NCBI RefSeq assembly: GCF_902702935.1
Contig: NZ_LR738855.1
Coordinates: 992,001-1,056,000 of the forward strand
Direction of reading: 5' to 3'
Length of the DNA: 64,000 bases
Source of the DNA: Corynebacterium rouxii
GTDB lineage: Bacteria; Actinomycetota; Actinomycetes; Mycobacteriales; Mycobacteriaceae
Shown here: in pieces, positions 1 to 9,405 of the stretch
Layout: each line of letters starts with the position of its first letter
Numbering within the stretch: the stretch's first letter is position 1
Made by a program: the position numbers and the translations under genes
The notes under the pieces: model-generated
Seen by the model: the letters and a program-made list of their open reading frames with translations, nothing else
What the model was told of the DNA's origin: nothing
Database searches by the model: none

Positions 1-1847
<1,847 letters not shown>

Positions 1848-1861
1848 AGGGGGGCACGCAC

Positions 1862-2233
1862 ATGGCTGACATCACCGTGGAACTGGTTTCAGTAGAGCGT
1901 ATGCTGTGGTCCGGAAAGGCCAGCATCGTTACTGCGCAGACCGTTGAAGGTGAGATCGGTGTGCTGCCCGGCCACGAACCATTGCTCGCCCAACTGGTCG
2001 ACAACGGTGTTGTGACTATCCGTCCGGTCGACGGCGACAAGCTCGTCGCCGCCGTCCAGGGTGGTTTCCTCTCCATTTCTAAGGAAAAGGTCACCATTCT
2101 TGCGGAGTACGCTATTTGGGCTGATGAGGTTAATACCGCTGAGTCCGAGTCGCACCTCCAGGCCGATGACGAAATTTCCAAGGCTCGTGCAGAAGCAGAG
2201 CTCAAGGCCGTACGTCGTAAGGCAGAGGCCTAG
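1862..2233 (+). CDS. atpC: ATP synthase F1 subunit epsilon
   Basis: Epsilon subunit, 123 residues, part of the F1 central stalk with an inhibitory role. The N-terminal beta-sandwich is recognisable ([19 protein letters not shown], then the [16 protein letters not shown] motif around residue 35-50). The C-terminal helix is rich in Glu, Lys and Ala ([18 protein letters not shown]). It is the last gene of the atp operon, with a GGGG-containing ribosome site just upstream and a terminator hairpin about 30 bases after the stop. Confidence 0.98.
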   Translation: MADITVELVSVERMLWSGKASIVTAQTVEGEIGVLPGHEPLLAQLVDNGVVTIRPVDGDKLVAAVQGGFLSISKEKVTILAEYAIWADEVNTAESESHLQADDEISKARAEAELKAVRRKAEA

Positions 2234-2263
2234 GAAAAGGGCACAAGCCCCTCTCCATTCGTA

Positions 2264-2314
2264 AGCCCCTGTGGGATTCTCAGCTCAAGTCTGGGAGACT
2301 CGCAGGGGTTTTTC
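2264..2314 (+). terminator. Terminator of the atp operon
   Basis: CCCCTG (from 2266) pairs with CAGGGG (from 2303), with extra pairing inside the long loop, and the 3' arm runs directly into TTTTT. The position right after atpC fits an intrinsic terminator ending the ATP synthase transcript. Confidence 0.8.
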
Positions 2315-2358
2315 GGTGTATCAATATTATTGAGCTTCACTTTTAAAATTGATTAAGT

Positions 2359-2386
2359 TTGTTCCCGCTGGTAACCGTAGTAAAAT
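2359..2386 (+). promoter_or_regulatory. Putative sigma-A promoter for the DUF2550 gene
   Basis: TTGTTC at 2359-2364 and TAAAAT at 2381-2386 are separated by 16 bases, close to the housekeeping consensus. They lie in the AT-rich gap after the atp terminator, about 75 bases ahead of the DUF2550 start. Confidence 0.5.
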
Positions 2387-2461
2387 GTCGGATTAACTAG
2401 TTTTTCGTGCAGTTGTTTTAGCTGTTCTGACATTCTTAGCCTCGCCGCAAGGAGCAATGTG

Positions 2462-2929
2462 ATGAAGTTTGCCATTGGTATTACCCTTCTCTTATTGGTC
2501 CTCGCCGTGCTGTTTGCTGTTGCCACATGGCGTTTTTTATATGTGCGAAGTAGCGGCTCCGCTGTAGTTATTCGTGAGTTACCGTCTCCAAGTGGCCGCC
2601 ATTGGCGTCATGGATCCATGCGATATCACGGTGAAGGATTGCAGTATTTCAAGCTTCGTTCACTCAAACCTGGGCCAGATTTGGTCGTGGATCGTCAACA
2701 AGTGGATTATTTGGGGGCACGCCCACTTGAGGATTCTGAAATATTGCTACTTAATTCCGATGCGAAGGTTCATAAGATTAAATATTTAGCTCGGGATTAT
2801 GAAGTAGCACTCGACAAATCTGCATCGATGGCTTTTGTTTCGTGGATTGAATCCGCTCCTAGCCGACGTCAAGAACGAATCGATTACAACGCGTTATACC
2901 GCAAAGTTGATCGGAGTAAGCGTAAATAG
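2462..2929 (+). CDS. DUF2550 family single-span membrane protein
   Basis: 155-residue protein with one N-terminal membrane span (about residues 3-24, mostly Leu, Val, Ala) and a basic soluble domain presumably in the cytoplasm. Actinobacteria keep a DUF2550 protein directly after the ATP synthase operon (Rv1312 in M. tuberculosis); its function is unknown. An overlapping GTG (2459) and ATG (2462) are both in frame. The AAGGAG at 2449-2454 is 7 bases from the ATG and only 4 from the GTG, so ATG is preferred. The C-terminus is Arg/Lys rich (YRKVDRSKRK). Any link to ATP synthase assembly would be a guess from position alone. Confidence 0.85.
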   Translation: MKFAIGITLLLLVLAVLFAVATWRFLYVRSSGSAVVIRELPSPSGRHWRHGSMRYHGEGLQYFKLRSLKPGPDLVVDRQQVDYLGARPLEDSEILLLNSDAKVHKIKYLARDYEVALDKSASMAFVSWIESAPSRRQERIDYNALYRKVDRSKRK

Positions 2930-2953
2930 TCTTAACACGATAGGGTATTGAGC

Positions 2954-3643
2954 ATGCGTCTTGTCATTGCTCGTTGTTCTGTCGATTATATTGGTCGCCT
3001 CGAAGCTCACCTTCCGATGGCTGATCGTCTACTCATGGTTAAAGCCGATGGATCTGTATCTATCCATGCTGATGACCGCGCGTACAAGCCTTTGAACTGG
3101 ATGACACCTCCGTGCACGTTAACGGAAACGACGCATGAGGAACCGGAAAATGGTGAATCGATTCCGCTATGGATCGTTGAAAATAAAAAAGGTGAGCAGC
3201 TACGTATCACCATTGAGGCGCTGCATTCCGACATGTATTACGACTTGGGCGAAGACCCAGGGCTACAAAAAGATGGCGTTGAGGCGCATCTCCAAGAACT
3301 TCTGGCTGAGCACATTGAAACGCTTGGCGACGGCTACTCGTTAGTGCGTAGGGAGTATCCAACACCAATTGGTCCCGTCGATATTCTGTGCCGTGATGAT
3401 AAAGGTGGCGCTGTCGCAGTCGAAATCAAACGTCATGGTGGCATTGATGGTGTTGAGCAACTTAGCCGTTATCTTGAGCTGCTCAACCGCGATGACTTAC
3501 TCGCACCCGTGGAGGGCGTGTTCGCGGCGCAGCATATCAAGCCACAAGCTCGTACGCTGGCCGAAGACCGTGGAATCCGATGCGTCACGCTGGACTATGA
3601 TTCACTGCGTGGAATCGAATCAACAGAGCTACGTCTGTTCTAG
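2954..3643 (+). CDS. nucS: Endonuclease NucS/EndoMS, mismatch-specific
   Basis: 229-residue RecB-like nuclease that cuts both strands at mismatched bases and replaces MutS/MutL in Actinobacteria and Archaea. The N-terminal DNA-binding half begins [12 protein letters not shown]. The C-terminal nuclease core shows D143 (PVDIL), E157 and K159 (VEIKR), the expected D...ExK metal site. The protein ends in ELRLF, resembling the short C-terminal motif by which NucS binds the sliding clamp. An in-frame TTG exists at 2948, but the conserved N-terminus supports the ATG at 2954. The next gene starts 28 bases on, suggesting co-transcription. Confidence 0.96.
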   Translation: MRLVIARCSVDYIGRLEAHLPMADRLLMVKADGSVSIHADDRAYKPLNWMTPPCTLTETTHEEPENGESIPLWIVENKKGEQLRITIEALHSDMYYDLGEDPGLQKDGVEAHLQELLAEHIETLGDGYSLVRREYPTPIGPVDILCRDDKGGAVAVEIKRHGGIDGVEQLSRYLELLNRDDLLAPVEGVFAAQHIKPQARTLAEDRGIRCVTLDYDSLRGIESTELRLF

Positions 3644-3671
3644 TTAGTTTCGTGTGAGGGATTGATCTAAC

Positions 3672-3956
3672 GTGGGACGAAGAAATAGAAGAGCGGTGCC
3701 GGAGTTACGCGCTTTACCGCGTGATGGCGCAACATACTACGGAACTCAGGTTGTAGAAGGCCCGCAGTGGACCAATGGGGAACTGTATTTGATGCGACAC
3801 ATGGGCTCGCATGCAGCGGTGAAGTTCTACGTGTGCCCAGGTTGCAATCAAAATATTCCTCCAGGAATTGCGCATATTGTGGCATGGCCCAAGGATTCGG
3901 TTCGAGGCGCTGACGATCGACGCCACTGGCATCGCTCCTGTTGGGAACGTCGTTAA
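3672..3956 (+). CDS. Small conserved CxxC protein downstream of nucS
   Basis: 94-residue protein of unknown function with a GTG start. The N-terminus is basic (GRRNRR). The second half holds a possible zinc site: CPGC (C55, C58), H68, then H85, H87 and C90 in the RRHWHRSCW tail. The spacing resembles a treble-clef or HNH-type finger, though no complete HNH motif can be assigned. M. tuberculosis carries a small conserved gene at the same place between nucS and the epimerase, so linkage to nucS appears conserved. A role in DNA binding or repair is a position-based guess only. Confidence 0.75.
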   Translation: MGRRNRRAVPELRALPRDGATYYGTQVVEGPQWTNGELYLMRHMGSHAAVKFYVCPGCNQNIPPGIAHIVAWPKDSVRGADDRRHWHRSCWERR

Positions 3957-3973
3957 GAAAACAGCTAATGCAA

Positions 3974-4020
3974 AAGAGCGGCTGGGTATCCCGTGACTAC
4001 AAGGGTACCCAGCCGCTCTT
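3974..4020. terminator. Bidirectional terminator between convergent genes
   Basis: A 15-base arm beginning AAGAGCGGCTGGGTA is perfectly complementary to the arm ending at 4020, around a loop of about 17 bases. It lies between the convergent CxxC-protein gene and the epimerase gene, so it can serve both strands. Confidence 0.85.
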
Positions 4021-4033
4021 GGCTAGAAACGCT

Positions 4034-4492
4034 TTACTTTTGTGGCTCGGTGAGCTCTAGGAGGACGCCGCCGGCATCCTTCGGGTGAACAAAGTTAATA
4101 CGAGCGCCAGCGGTGCCGTTCTTTGGTTCTGGGTAGAGCAGGCGAACGCCTTGAGCCTTGAGGTGCTCAGACAGCGCGTCGATGTCTGAGGTACGCAGGC
4201 ACATTTGCTGCAGGCCTGGGCCCTTTTTGTCGATGAACTTAGCAATGGTGGAGTCCTCGTTCAATGGAGCGAGAATCTGGATCATTCCATCGGTTTCCTT
4301 GAGGTTCTTAGGGCCGATCATGGCCTCATGAACGCCTTGTTCCTCGTTAACCTCATCGTGGTGGTTAACCCAGCCGAATGCAGAACGGTAGAATTCGACG
4401 GCTGCGTCGAAGTCTGGAACTGCAATGCCTACGTGGTCGAGGCAGATAACGAGCTCGTGTGGAATATCAATGGCTGAAATATCGGTACTCAT
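4034..4492 (-). CDS. mce: Methylmalonyl-CoA epimerase
   Basis: 152-residue VOC-fold metalloenzyme that interconverts (S)- and (R)-methylmalonyl-CoA, between propionyl-CoA carboxylase and B12-dependent mutase. Two beta-alpha-beta-beta-beta modules are visible: the first opens with LDHVGIAVPDFDAAVEFY (metal-ligand His), the second with LQQMCLRTSDIDAL and ends GGVLLELTEP (metal-ligand Glu). An upstream in-frame ATG at 4501 would add three residues; the inner one (MSTDIS) is taken as start. It reads away from the thiamine-binding gene. A B12 transporter lies further along the window. Other VOC enzymes are possible, but the length and motifs fit the epimerase best. Confidence 0.88.
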   Translation of the reverse strand: MSTDISAIDIPHELVICLDHVGIAVPDFDAAVEFYRSAFGWVNHHDEVNEEQGVHEAMIGPKNLKETDGMIQILAPLNEDSTIAKFIDKKGPGLQQMCLRTSDIDALSEHLKAQGVRLLYPEPKNGTAGARINFVHPKDAGGVLLELTEPQK

Positions 4493-4568
4493 GGTTTCCA
4501 ACTTTAGCTACATCCACTGCCATGTGTGCGGATTTTGCGCGTTCAAACCAGATTTGGAGTGTGAGACT

Positions 4569-4895
4569 ATGCTCATTGACATGATTCTTGCATTTTCTGT
4601 AGCACCTACCGAAACCCCTAATAACAAGGCAGAAATGGCTGATGTAGTAGCAGAGGCTATTCGAGTTGTTCGTGAATCTGGTCTGCCAAATGAGACAAAT
4701 GCCATGTTTACTTTGATCGAAGGGGAGTGGGATGAAGTCATGGCTGTGGTGAAGAAAGCCGCCGACGCTGTTCTTGCTGTGTCTCCACGGGCAAGCCTTG
4801 TTATTAAGGCAGATATCCGACCAGGTTACACAGGGCAATTGCAGCAGAAGGTAGCGTCGGTGGAGCGTGTGCTTGCAGGGGGTTCGGAGAGCTAA
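4569..4895 (+). CDS. Thiamine-binding family protein (MTH1187/YkoF-like)
   Basis: 108-residue protein of the DUF77/TIGR00106 family, small ferredoxin-like proteins that bind thiamine or related pyrimidines. Visible features are the MILAFSVAPTET start strand, a central helix, the NAMFTLIEGEWDEVMAVVKKA stretch and a charged C-terminal helix. An upstream extension to 4425 would overlap the divergent epimerase gene and lacks family similarity, so ATG 4569 (after GGAGTGTGAG) is chosen; a further in-frame ATG is at 4581. It converges with the iron transporter operon, leaving only 2 bases between stops. The exact ligand in the cell is unknown. Confidence 0.82.
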   Translation: MLIDMILAFSVAPTETPNNKAEMADVVAEAIRVVRESGLPNETNAMFTLIEGEWDEVMAVVKKAADAVLAVSPRASLVIKADIRPGYTGQLQQKVASVERVLAGGSES

Positions 4896-4897
4896 AC

Positions 4898-5719
4898 CTA
4901 TTGCAGATTTTCTAGGACTGATACATCAGGTTGTGGCATGGTTTTAGGCACGATCACCACATGATCGTCGATGGTATGAACATCAACATTGATTTCAAAT
5001 ACCTCGGAAATCAATTGTGGTGTCATGATGTTGCTTGGAGCGCCTTCGGCATAGACTGCGCCATCTTTCATCACAATAAGATGGTCGGCATATCTAACAG
5101 CCTGTTGTAGATCGTGCAAGACGGTCACAATAGTTCGTCCGAGCTGTTGCCGCAGTGCTCGGGCGAGCTCCAAAAGCTGGTATTGGTGGGCTACATCGAG
5201 ATACGTTGTGGGCTCGTCTAGGAGAACTACGGGTGTGTTTTGGGCCAGCACCATTGCGAGCCAGACTCGTTGACGTTGGCCGCCAGAAAGCTCAGCAACG
5301 CGGCGGTGGCGTAGTTGTGCCGTGCCAGTTGCTAGGAGAGCGGAATCAACTGCTTGAGCATCCTTAGTTGACCACTGTCGCAGAAGGGTTTGGTAGGGGA
5401 AACGACCTCTGCCTACGAGTTCTTCGACAGTAATATCAGCTGGTGCAAGTGCTGTTTGCGGCAGCAAAGCGATACGTTGGGCTATGTATTTTGTGTGCAA
5501 AGAATCCAGTGGGTTGTCACCTAGATACACTTGCCCAGTGTGTGGTTGAAGTATTCGCGCAAAGCTTTTTAATAGTGTGGATTTACCGCAACCATTTGGC
5601 CCAATGATGGCTGTGAATTGTCCTTGTGGCACCTCGATAGTGAGGTTAGTACTTACTGTGTGTTTATCCCACGCCAATGTGACGGAATCGGTACGAAGAA
5701 TGTGGGAAGTGCTGGTCAT
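4898..5719 (-). CDS. Iron-siderophore ABC transporter, ATP-binding protein
   Basis: 273-residue FecE/FepC-type ATPase that powers uptake through two FecCD permeases. Walker A is GPNGCGKST, the signature is LSGGQRQRV and Walker B is VVLLDEPTT, followed by the switch His in TVLHDLQQA. The start is the ATG at 5719, which overlaps the upstream permease stop as ATGA and has AAGGAG five bases ahead; longer in-frame starts would run into the permease. Last gene of a three-gene operon (permease, permease, ATPase) whose receptor gene is divergent. Probably repressed by DtxR with iron, judged from the site at 7708-7726. Confidence 0.94.
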   Translation of the reverse strand: MTSTSHILRTDSVTLAWDKHTVSTNLTIEVPQGQFTAIIGPNGCGKSTLLKSFARILQPHTGQVYLGDNPLDSLHTKYIAQRIALLPQTALAPADITVEELVGRGRFPYQTLLRQWSTKDAQAVDSALLATGTAQLRHRRVAELSGGQRQRVWLAMVLAQNTPVVLLDEPTTYLDVAHQYQLLELARALRQQLGRTIVTVLHDLQQAVRYADHLIVMKDGAVYAEGAPSNIMTPQLISEVFEINVDVHTIDDHVVIVPKTMPQPDVSVLENLQ

Positions 5720-6675
5720 GAATTCTCCTTCGAGCCGCGGGCTATGAGCCACAGCAAGTACATGCCACCGATGGTGACGGTGACGAGGCCAACAGGAAGC
5801 TGGGTGGGGTAGAAAAGCCGCTGGCCGATGAGGTCTGCAACGATAATAAGCAAAGCACCGATTACCGACGTCTCTACAAGTGGGGTTCGTGCAGACGACG
5901 TTAGTGCACGGGCAATGTGTGGAGATGCCAAAGCCACAAATGCGATGGGGCCAGCGACAGCGGTGGTTGCTGCCACGAGGAATACTCCACTGAGTAAGAG
6001 GAGGAGCTTGGTTAGCTGTAATCGAAGCCCAAGGCCTACAGCGAGATCGTCTCCTAGGCTAAGAACTTCGAGGAATCGCCGCAATGGAATAGTTGCGGTG
6101 ATAAGAATTGCTAGGACACAGCAGGCTGGTATCGCTATGGTCCAGCGGAGTCCATTAAGTGAGCCTGCACCCCAACTTGCCGCAGATAGTGCTGTGTCGA
6201 GTTCTCCGCGGGTAATTAACCACCTATTGAGAGCCGAGAGCATTGCTGAGATTCCTAGGCCTACCAAGATGATGCGAAGGCCGTCGATACGTGTTCGAAC
6301 TGACAGTGCGATCACCACGGCTGAAACTGCTAGACCGCCGATGAGCGCACCGGTAACGGTTGCACCAAAGCCAGACCATCCTAGGAGGAAGGCTGCGATT
6401 ACGCCGGTGTAGGCGCCGGTCGAAAATCCGATGATGTCAGGTGATCCGAGCGGGTTGCGTGTGAGAGATTGGAAAAGTGAACCAGCAATGGCTAGTGCTG
6501 CGCCTACTAAGATTCCGGTGACCACTCGAGGCAAGCGCCACTGCATGACAACTGTGTGTGCTAATGGGGTTTCGCTGGTGAGAAGCTGCCAAGTGCTTAG
6601 TCCGGCTCCTGGAATTACCAAGCTGTATGCCGCGGTGACTAGGAGGAGGGAGGAGAGTATGACGAGTACACGCAT
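5716..6675 (-). CDS. Iron-siderophore ABC transporter, permease 2 (FecCD family)
   Basis: 319-residue integral membrane protein of the FecCD/BtuC family with about nine or ten hydrophobic spans. Family signatures are RLPRVVTGILVGAALAIAGSLFQSLTRNPLGSPD near residues 45-80 and GPIAFVALASPHIAR near 250. It pairs with the permease encoded immediately upstream to form the inner-membrane channel. The ATG at 6675 starts one base after the upstream stop. A longer reading (to 6762) would overlap that gene and adds a non-hydrophobic, unconserved extension. It overlaps the ATPase start by 4 bases, implying translational coupling. Confidence 0.93.
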   Translation of the reverse strand: MRVLVILSSLLLVTAAYSLVIPGAGLSTWQLLTSETPLAHTVVMQWRLPRVVTGILVGAALAIAGSLFQSLTRNPLGSPDIIGFSTGAYTGVIAAFLLGWSGFGATVTGALIGGLAVSAVVIALSVRTRIDGLRIILVGLGISAMLSALNRWLITRGELDTALSAASWGAGSLNGLRWTIAIPACCVLAILITATIPLRRFLEVLSLGDDLAVGLGLRLQLTKLLLLLSGVFLVAATTAVAGPIAFVALASPHIARALTSSARTPLVETSVIGALLIIVADLIGQRLFYPTQLPVGLVTVTIGGMYLLWLIARGSKENS

Positions 6676-6676
6676 G

Positions 6677-7684
6677 CTAAATCTCCTTGCGTTTCGTCTG
6701 CGCGTAAGCGATGAGGAATGGTGCGCCGATGAAGGCGACGACCACGCCGGCGGGAAATTCACCTGGAACGATGATTCGGCCGAGGATATCGGCTGATAGC
6801 ACGATGATGGGGCCGATGAGAGAAGCGGTGGCCACTAAGCGTAGGAGGTTGGGGCCTACGATCCATCGTGCGATATGTGGAACCATAAGTCCTAGGAATG
6901 TAATGACCCCGGCTGCGGCAGTGGCGCTAGCAGCGAGTACGACGATTGCGATGAATGTGAACAAGCGAGTTTTTGCTATCGACGCCCCCATGGTGATGGC
7001 CAACTCGTCTCCTAGGGATAATGCGTTGAGTTGTCTCATGCATGCTGCGGTGACGAGAATCCCTAGGAGTAGGCCAGCTCCTGCTAGAGCTGCGGGGTGA
7101 TACGAGCCGGCGTCGATGTTGCCGACCATCCAGCTTTTGAGCCGATCAAATGCTTGGGGATTTACTAGCGATAAGCCGTCGCCGATGCCGGTGAGTATTG
7201 CGCTTAGTGCTACACCGGCAAGTACGAGGCGTAAGGGATCAGAGCCTTTGCATGAGTTCATGCTGAGTGCGTATACGCATGCACCGGCTAGGATCGCGCC
7301 CAATAGTGCCAGTGCGAATATGCTGATGTGGCTTAGTGATCCTCCCAGAGCCATGCCGACGACAATGGTAAAAGCTGCGCCGGCGTTGATGCCGAATACG
7401 CCGGTGTCCGCTAGGGGATTACGGGTTAACGCTTGAATTAACACACCTGCGAGACTCAGCGACGCACCTGCTGCAATGGCGATGAGAGTGCGGGGGATGC
7501 GGCGTCCCCAGATGATGTGACTATTTGTTGGGTCGCCGTAGTGACGAAGAGCGGCGAGGACGTCGGGTGGGGTAATGCTTCGAGCACCGATTCCTAAACT
7601 CATGATGATCATGCAGAGGAGGATGATTCCAAGGAAAATGATCACTACAGGCAATGGCAGCCGTACACGAGGTTGTCGAAGCAT
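6677..7684 (-). CDS. Iron-siderophore ABC transporter, permease 1 (FecCD family)
   Basis: 335-residue FecCD permease, first gene of the minus-strand uptake operon. Shows RRIPRTLIAIAAGASLSLAGVLIQALTRNPLADTGVFG and, near the C-terminus, GVITFLGLMVPHIAR, the segments that contact the ATPase and line the path. The basic N-terminal tail precedes the first span. The start lies 47 bases from the divergent receptor gene, so both promoters must sit in that short gap with the DtxR-like box. The transported siderophore cannot be read from sequence. Confidence 0.93.
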   Translation of the reverse strand: MLRQPRVRLPLPVVIIFLGIILLCMIIMSLGIGARSITPPDVLAALRHYGDPTNSHIIWGRRIPRTLIAIAAGASLSLAGVLIQALTRNPLADTGVFGINAGAAFTIVVGMALGGSLSHISIFALALLGAILAGACVYALSMNSCKGSDPLRLVLAGVALSAILTGIGDGLSLVNPQAFDRLKSWMVGNIDAGSYHPAALAGAGLLLGILVTAACMRQLNALSLGDELAITMGASIAKTRLFTFIAIVVLAASATAAAGVITFLGLMVPHIARWIVGPNLLRLVATASLIGPIIVLSADILGRIIVPGEFPAGVVVAFIGAPFLIAYAQTKRKEI

Positions 7685-7707
7685 GAGATAATACTAACTA
7701 ATTTTTA

Positions 7708-7726
7708 TAAAACTAGGCTATCCTAT
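7708..7726. promoter_or_regulatory. DtxR-type iron box in divergent promoter
   Basis: The 19-base site matches the DtxR consensus TTAGGTTAGSCTAACCTAA at 13 of 19 positions, including the core TAGGCTA and the CCTA half. It sits between the divergent permease (start 7684) and receptor (start 7732) genes, where iron-loaded DtxR would shut off both transcripts. The match is by eye. Confidence 0.7.
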
Positions 7727-7731
7727 CCATC

Positions 7732-8775
7732 ATGTTCATAATTCCTCGTCCTCGTGTGCGGGCAATGCGTTCTTTCCTTGCCTTCGCCACTGCCACTGGA
7801 ATAATGCTGTCCCTTGCAGCATGTTCTTCTTCTGACAATTCCTCGACTAACGCTCAGGGTAACGCTGATGTTGCCGTGGGTGGTCAGCGTTTTAATACCG
7901 CTGATGAAGAGACTGCCAAGCTTGGTAGTGATGCGCAGCCAGGCCAATTCCCACGTACCGTCGTTCATGCTGCTGGAACAACGGAGATCGCGACCAAACC
8001 TGAGCGTGTTGTTGTCCTTGATACTGGTGAATTAGATAGCGTCTTGTCTCTTGGGATAACCCCAGTAGGAATGACCACTACCAAGGGTGCTAACCCAGTG
8101 CCGAGCTATCTTGCCGACAAGGTAAAAGATGTTGAGCGGGTTGGCACTATCAATGAGCTTAACATCGAGGCAATTGCGGCTTTGAAGCCCGATCTGATTA
8201 TTGGTTCGCAATTGCGTGCAGACAAACTATATCCGCAGCTTTCTGACATTGCACCTACGGTTTTTTCCATCCGACCAGGTTTTCCATGGAAGGAAAACTT
8301 CCTCCTTGTTGGTGAGGCACTTGGTATGGAAAAAGAAGCAGAAGAAAAACTGAATGAGTATGCTGACCGTGTTGCTGAGCTAAAGAATAACGTTCCCCAA
8401 AATACTGAGGTTTCTCTAGTTAGGTTTATGCCTAACAAGCTGAGGCTGTATGGAAACAAGTCGTTGATTGGTGTTGTTCTTGCCGATGCTGGGCTTGCTC
8501 GCCCAGAAAAGCAAAATGTTGATGATCTTGCTGTTGAAATTTCTCCAGAAAACATCGATCAAGCTGCAGGATCGGTCATCTTCTATACTTCCTACGGAAA
8601 ACCAGATGCGACTGGGGAAGCTGCTGTTGTTGAAGGGCCGGCATGGAAGAACCTTGAAGCAGTGGCTGCGGGTAAGGCTCACCGCGTTAATGACGATGTG
8701 TGGTTCCTTGGTCTAGGGCCAACAGGCGCTATGGAGATTGTCTCGGACCTTCACGACTATTTACTGAAGAAATAA
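7732..8775 (+). CDS. Iron-siderophore-binding lipoprotein
   Basis: 347-residue type III periplasmic-binding-fold receptor that captures a ferric siderophore at the cell surface and hands it to the divergent permease/ATPase complex. The N-terminus is a lipoprotein signal with basic head, hydrophobic stretch and lipobox LAAC (about residue 30), followed by a Ser/Asn-rich linker. The binding domain contains PERVVVLDTGELDSVLSLGI and IAALKPDLIIGSQ. No ribosome-binding site is obvious before ATG 7732, so translation may be leaderless; an alternative ATG lies at 7765 (MRSFLAF) and would also leave a complete signal peptide. Probably DtxR-repressed. Confidence 0.93.
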   Translation: MFIIPRPRVRAMRSFLAFATATGIMLSLAACSSSDNSSTNAQGNADVAVGGQRFNTADEETAKLGSDAQPGQFPRTVVHAAGTTEIATKPERVVVLDTGELDSVLSLGITPVGMTTTKGANPVPSYLADKVKDVERVGTINELNIEAIAALKPDLIIGSQLRADKLYPQLSDIAPTVFSIRPGFPWKENFLLVGEALGMEKEAEEKLNEYADRVAELKNNVPQNTEVSLVRFMPNKLRLYGNKSLIGVVLADAGLARPEKQNVDDLAVEISPENIDQAAGSVIFYTSYGKPDATGEAAVVEGPAWKNLEAVAAGKAHRVNDDVWFLGLGPTGAMEIVSDLHDYLLKK

Positions 8776-8794
8776 GTCCTTCGGAAAAATTCTG

Positions 8795-8848
8795 ATCCGC
8801 TTCTAGTGAGCTAACAATCATTGCGATGCAAGTTCACTAGGAGCGGGT
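8795..8848. terminator. Terminator between receptor gene and PGPGW gene
   Basis: ATCCGCTTCTAGTGAGCT pairs, with two mismatches, to AGTTCACTAGGAGCGGGT around an 18-base loop, followed by TCATTTTCTTT on the plus strand. It separates two convergent genes. Confidence 0.7.
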
Positions 8849-8870
8849 CATTTTCTTTGCCCTATTGAGG

Positions 8871-9254
8871 CTAAATACTTGGCCAGTGGGCGGGCGCAAT
8901 GAAAACGTAGGTTCCGCCCATCATCAACACCATAAAGAGGATCAAAAATCCAACGAGGCTGGCCCGAACTGCTCGATGTCGCTGACCGTACCAAGCAAAG
9001 AAGATATCTAGTTTGGCTGCCAGCCAGATAGTAAGCCTGCGGGTCGGTGGATGCACCAGAGAAAGTATCCCTAGCGCAATAAAAATGCAGAGCCAGCCAG
9101 GGGCTGGGGTAGGCAAGATGATGATGCCGAAGACTAGTAGGCACATACCTGCCACTAGGAGAAGGGGAGAAAGGACAGGTCCGTACCAAGCAGCCTTCAT
9201 GTGCAGGTGTCGATCCTGCATCTTGTTCATTAGGTTGTGGACCTTTTCTTCCAT
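8871..9254 (-). CDS. PGPGW-family transmembrane protein
   Basis: 127-residue membrane protein matching the TIGR02611/PGPGW family by its LPTPAPGW motif between the first two spans. Spans are at about residues 25-45, 48-68 and 98-122. The N-terminal tail is cytoplasmic-looking and contains several His and Met. The basic loop RRLTIWLAAKLDIFFAWYGQRHR separates the second and third spans. Function is unknown. It is transcribed alone, convergent with the siderophore receptor and divergent from the CnoX-like gene. Confidence 0.78.
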   Translation of the reverse strand: MEEKVHNLMNKMQDRHLHMKAAWYGPVLSPLLLVAGMCLLVFGIIILPTPAPGWLCIFIALGILSLVHPPTRRLTIWLAAKLDIFFAWYGQRHRAVRASLVGFLILFMVLMMGGTYVFIAPAHWPSI

Positions 9255-9405
9255 CGCCCCTCATTGCATGCTCAGAAATGATAAAACTGAGTGTTATTTT
9301 AAGTGATGCTTCGATTTACTTCATATAAATCCATCGACCACGCAAAAATTGGTGGAAGAACGTAGGCTGGCACAGGTAAATACTTTGCTGAGGAGTGAAA
9401 AAATC

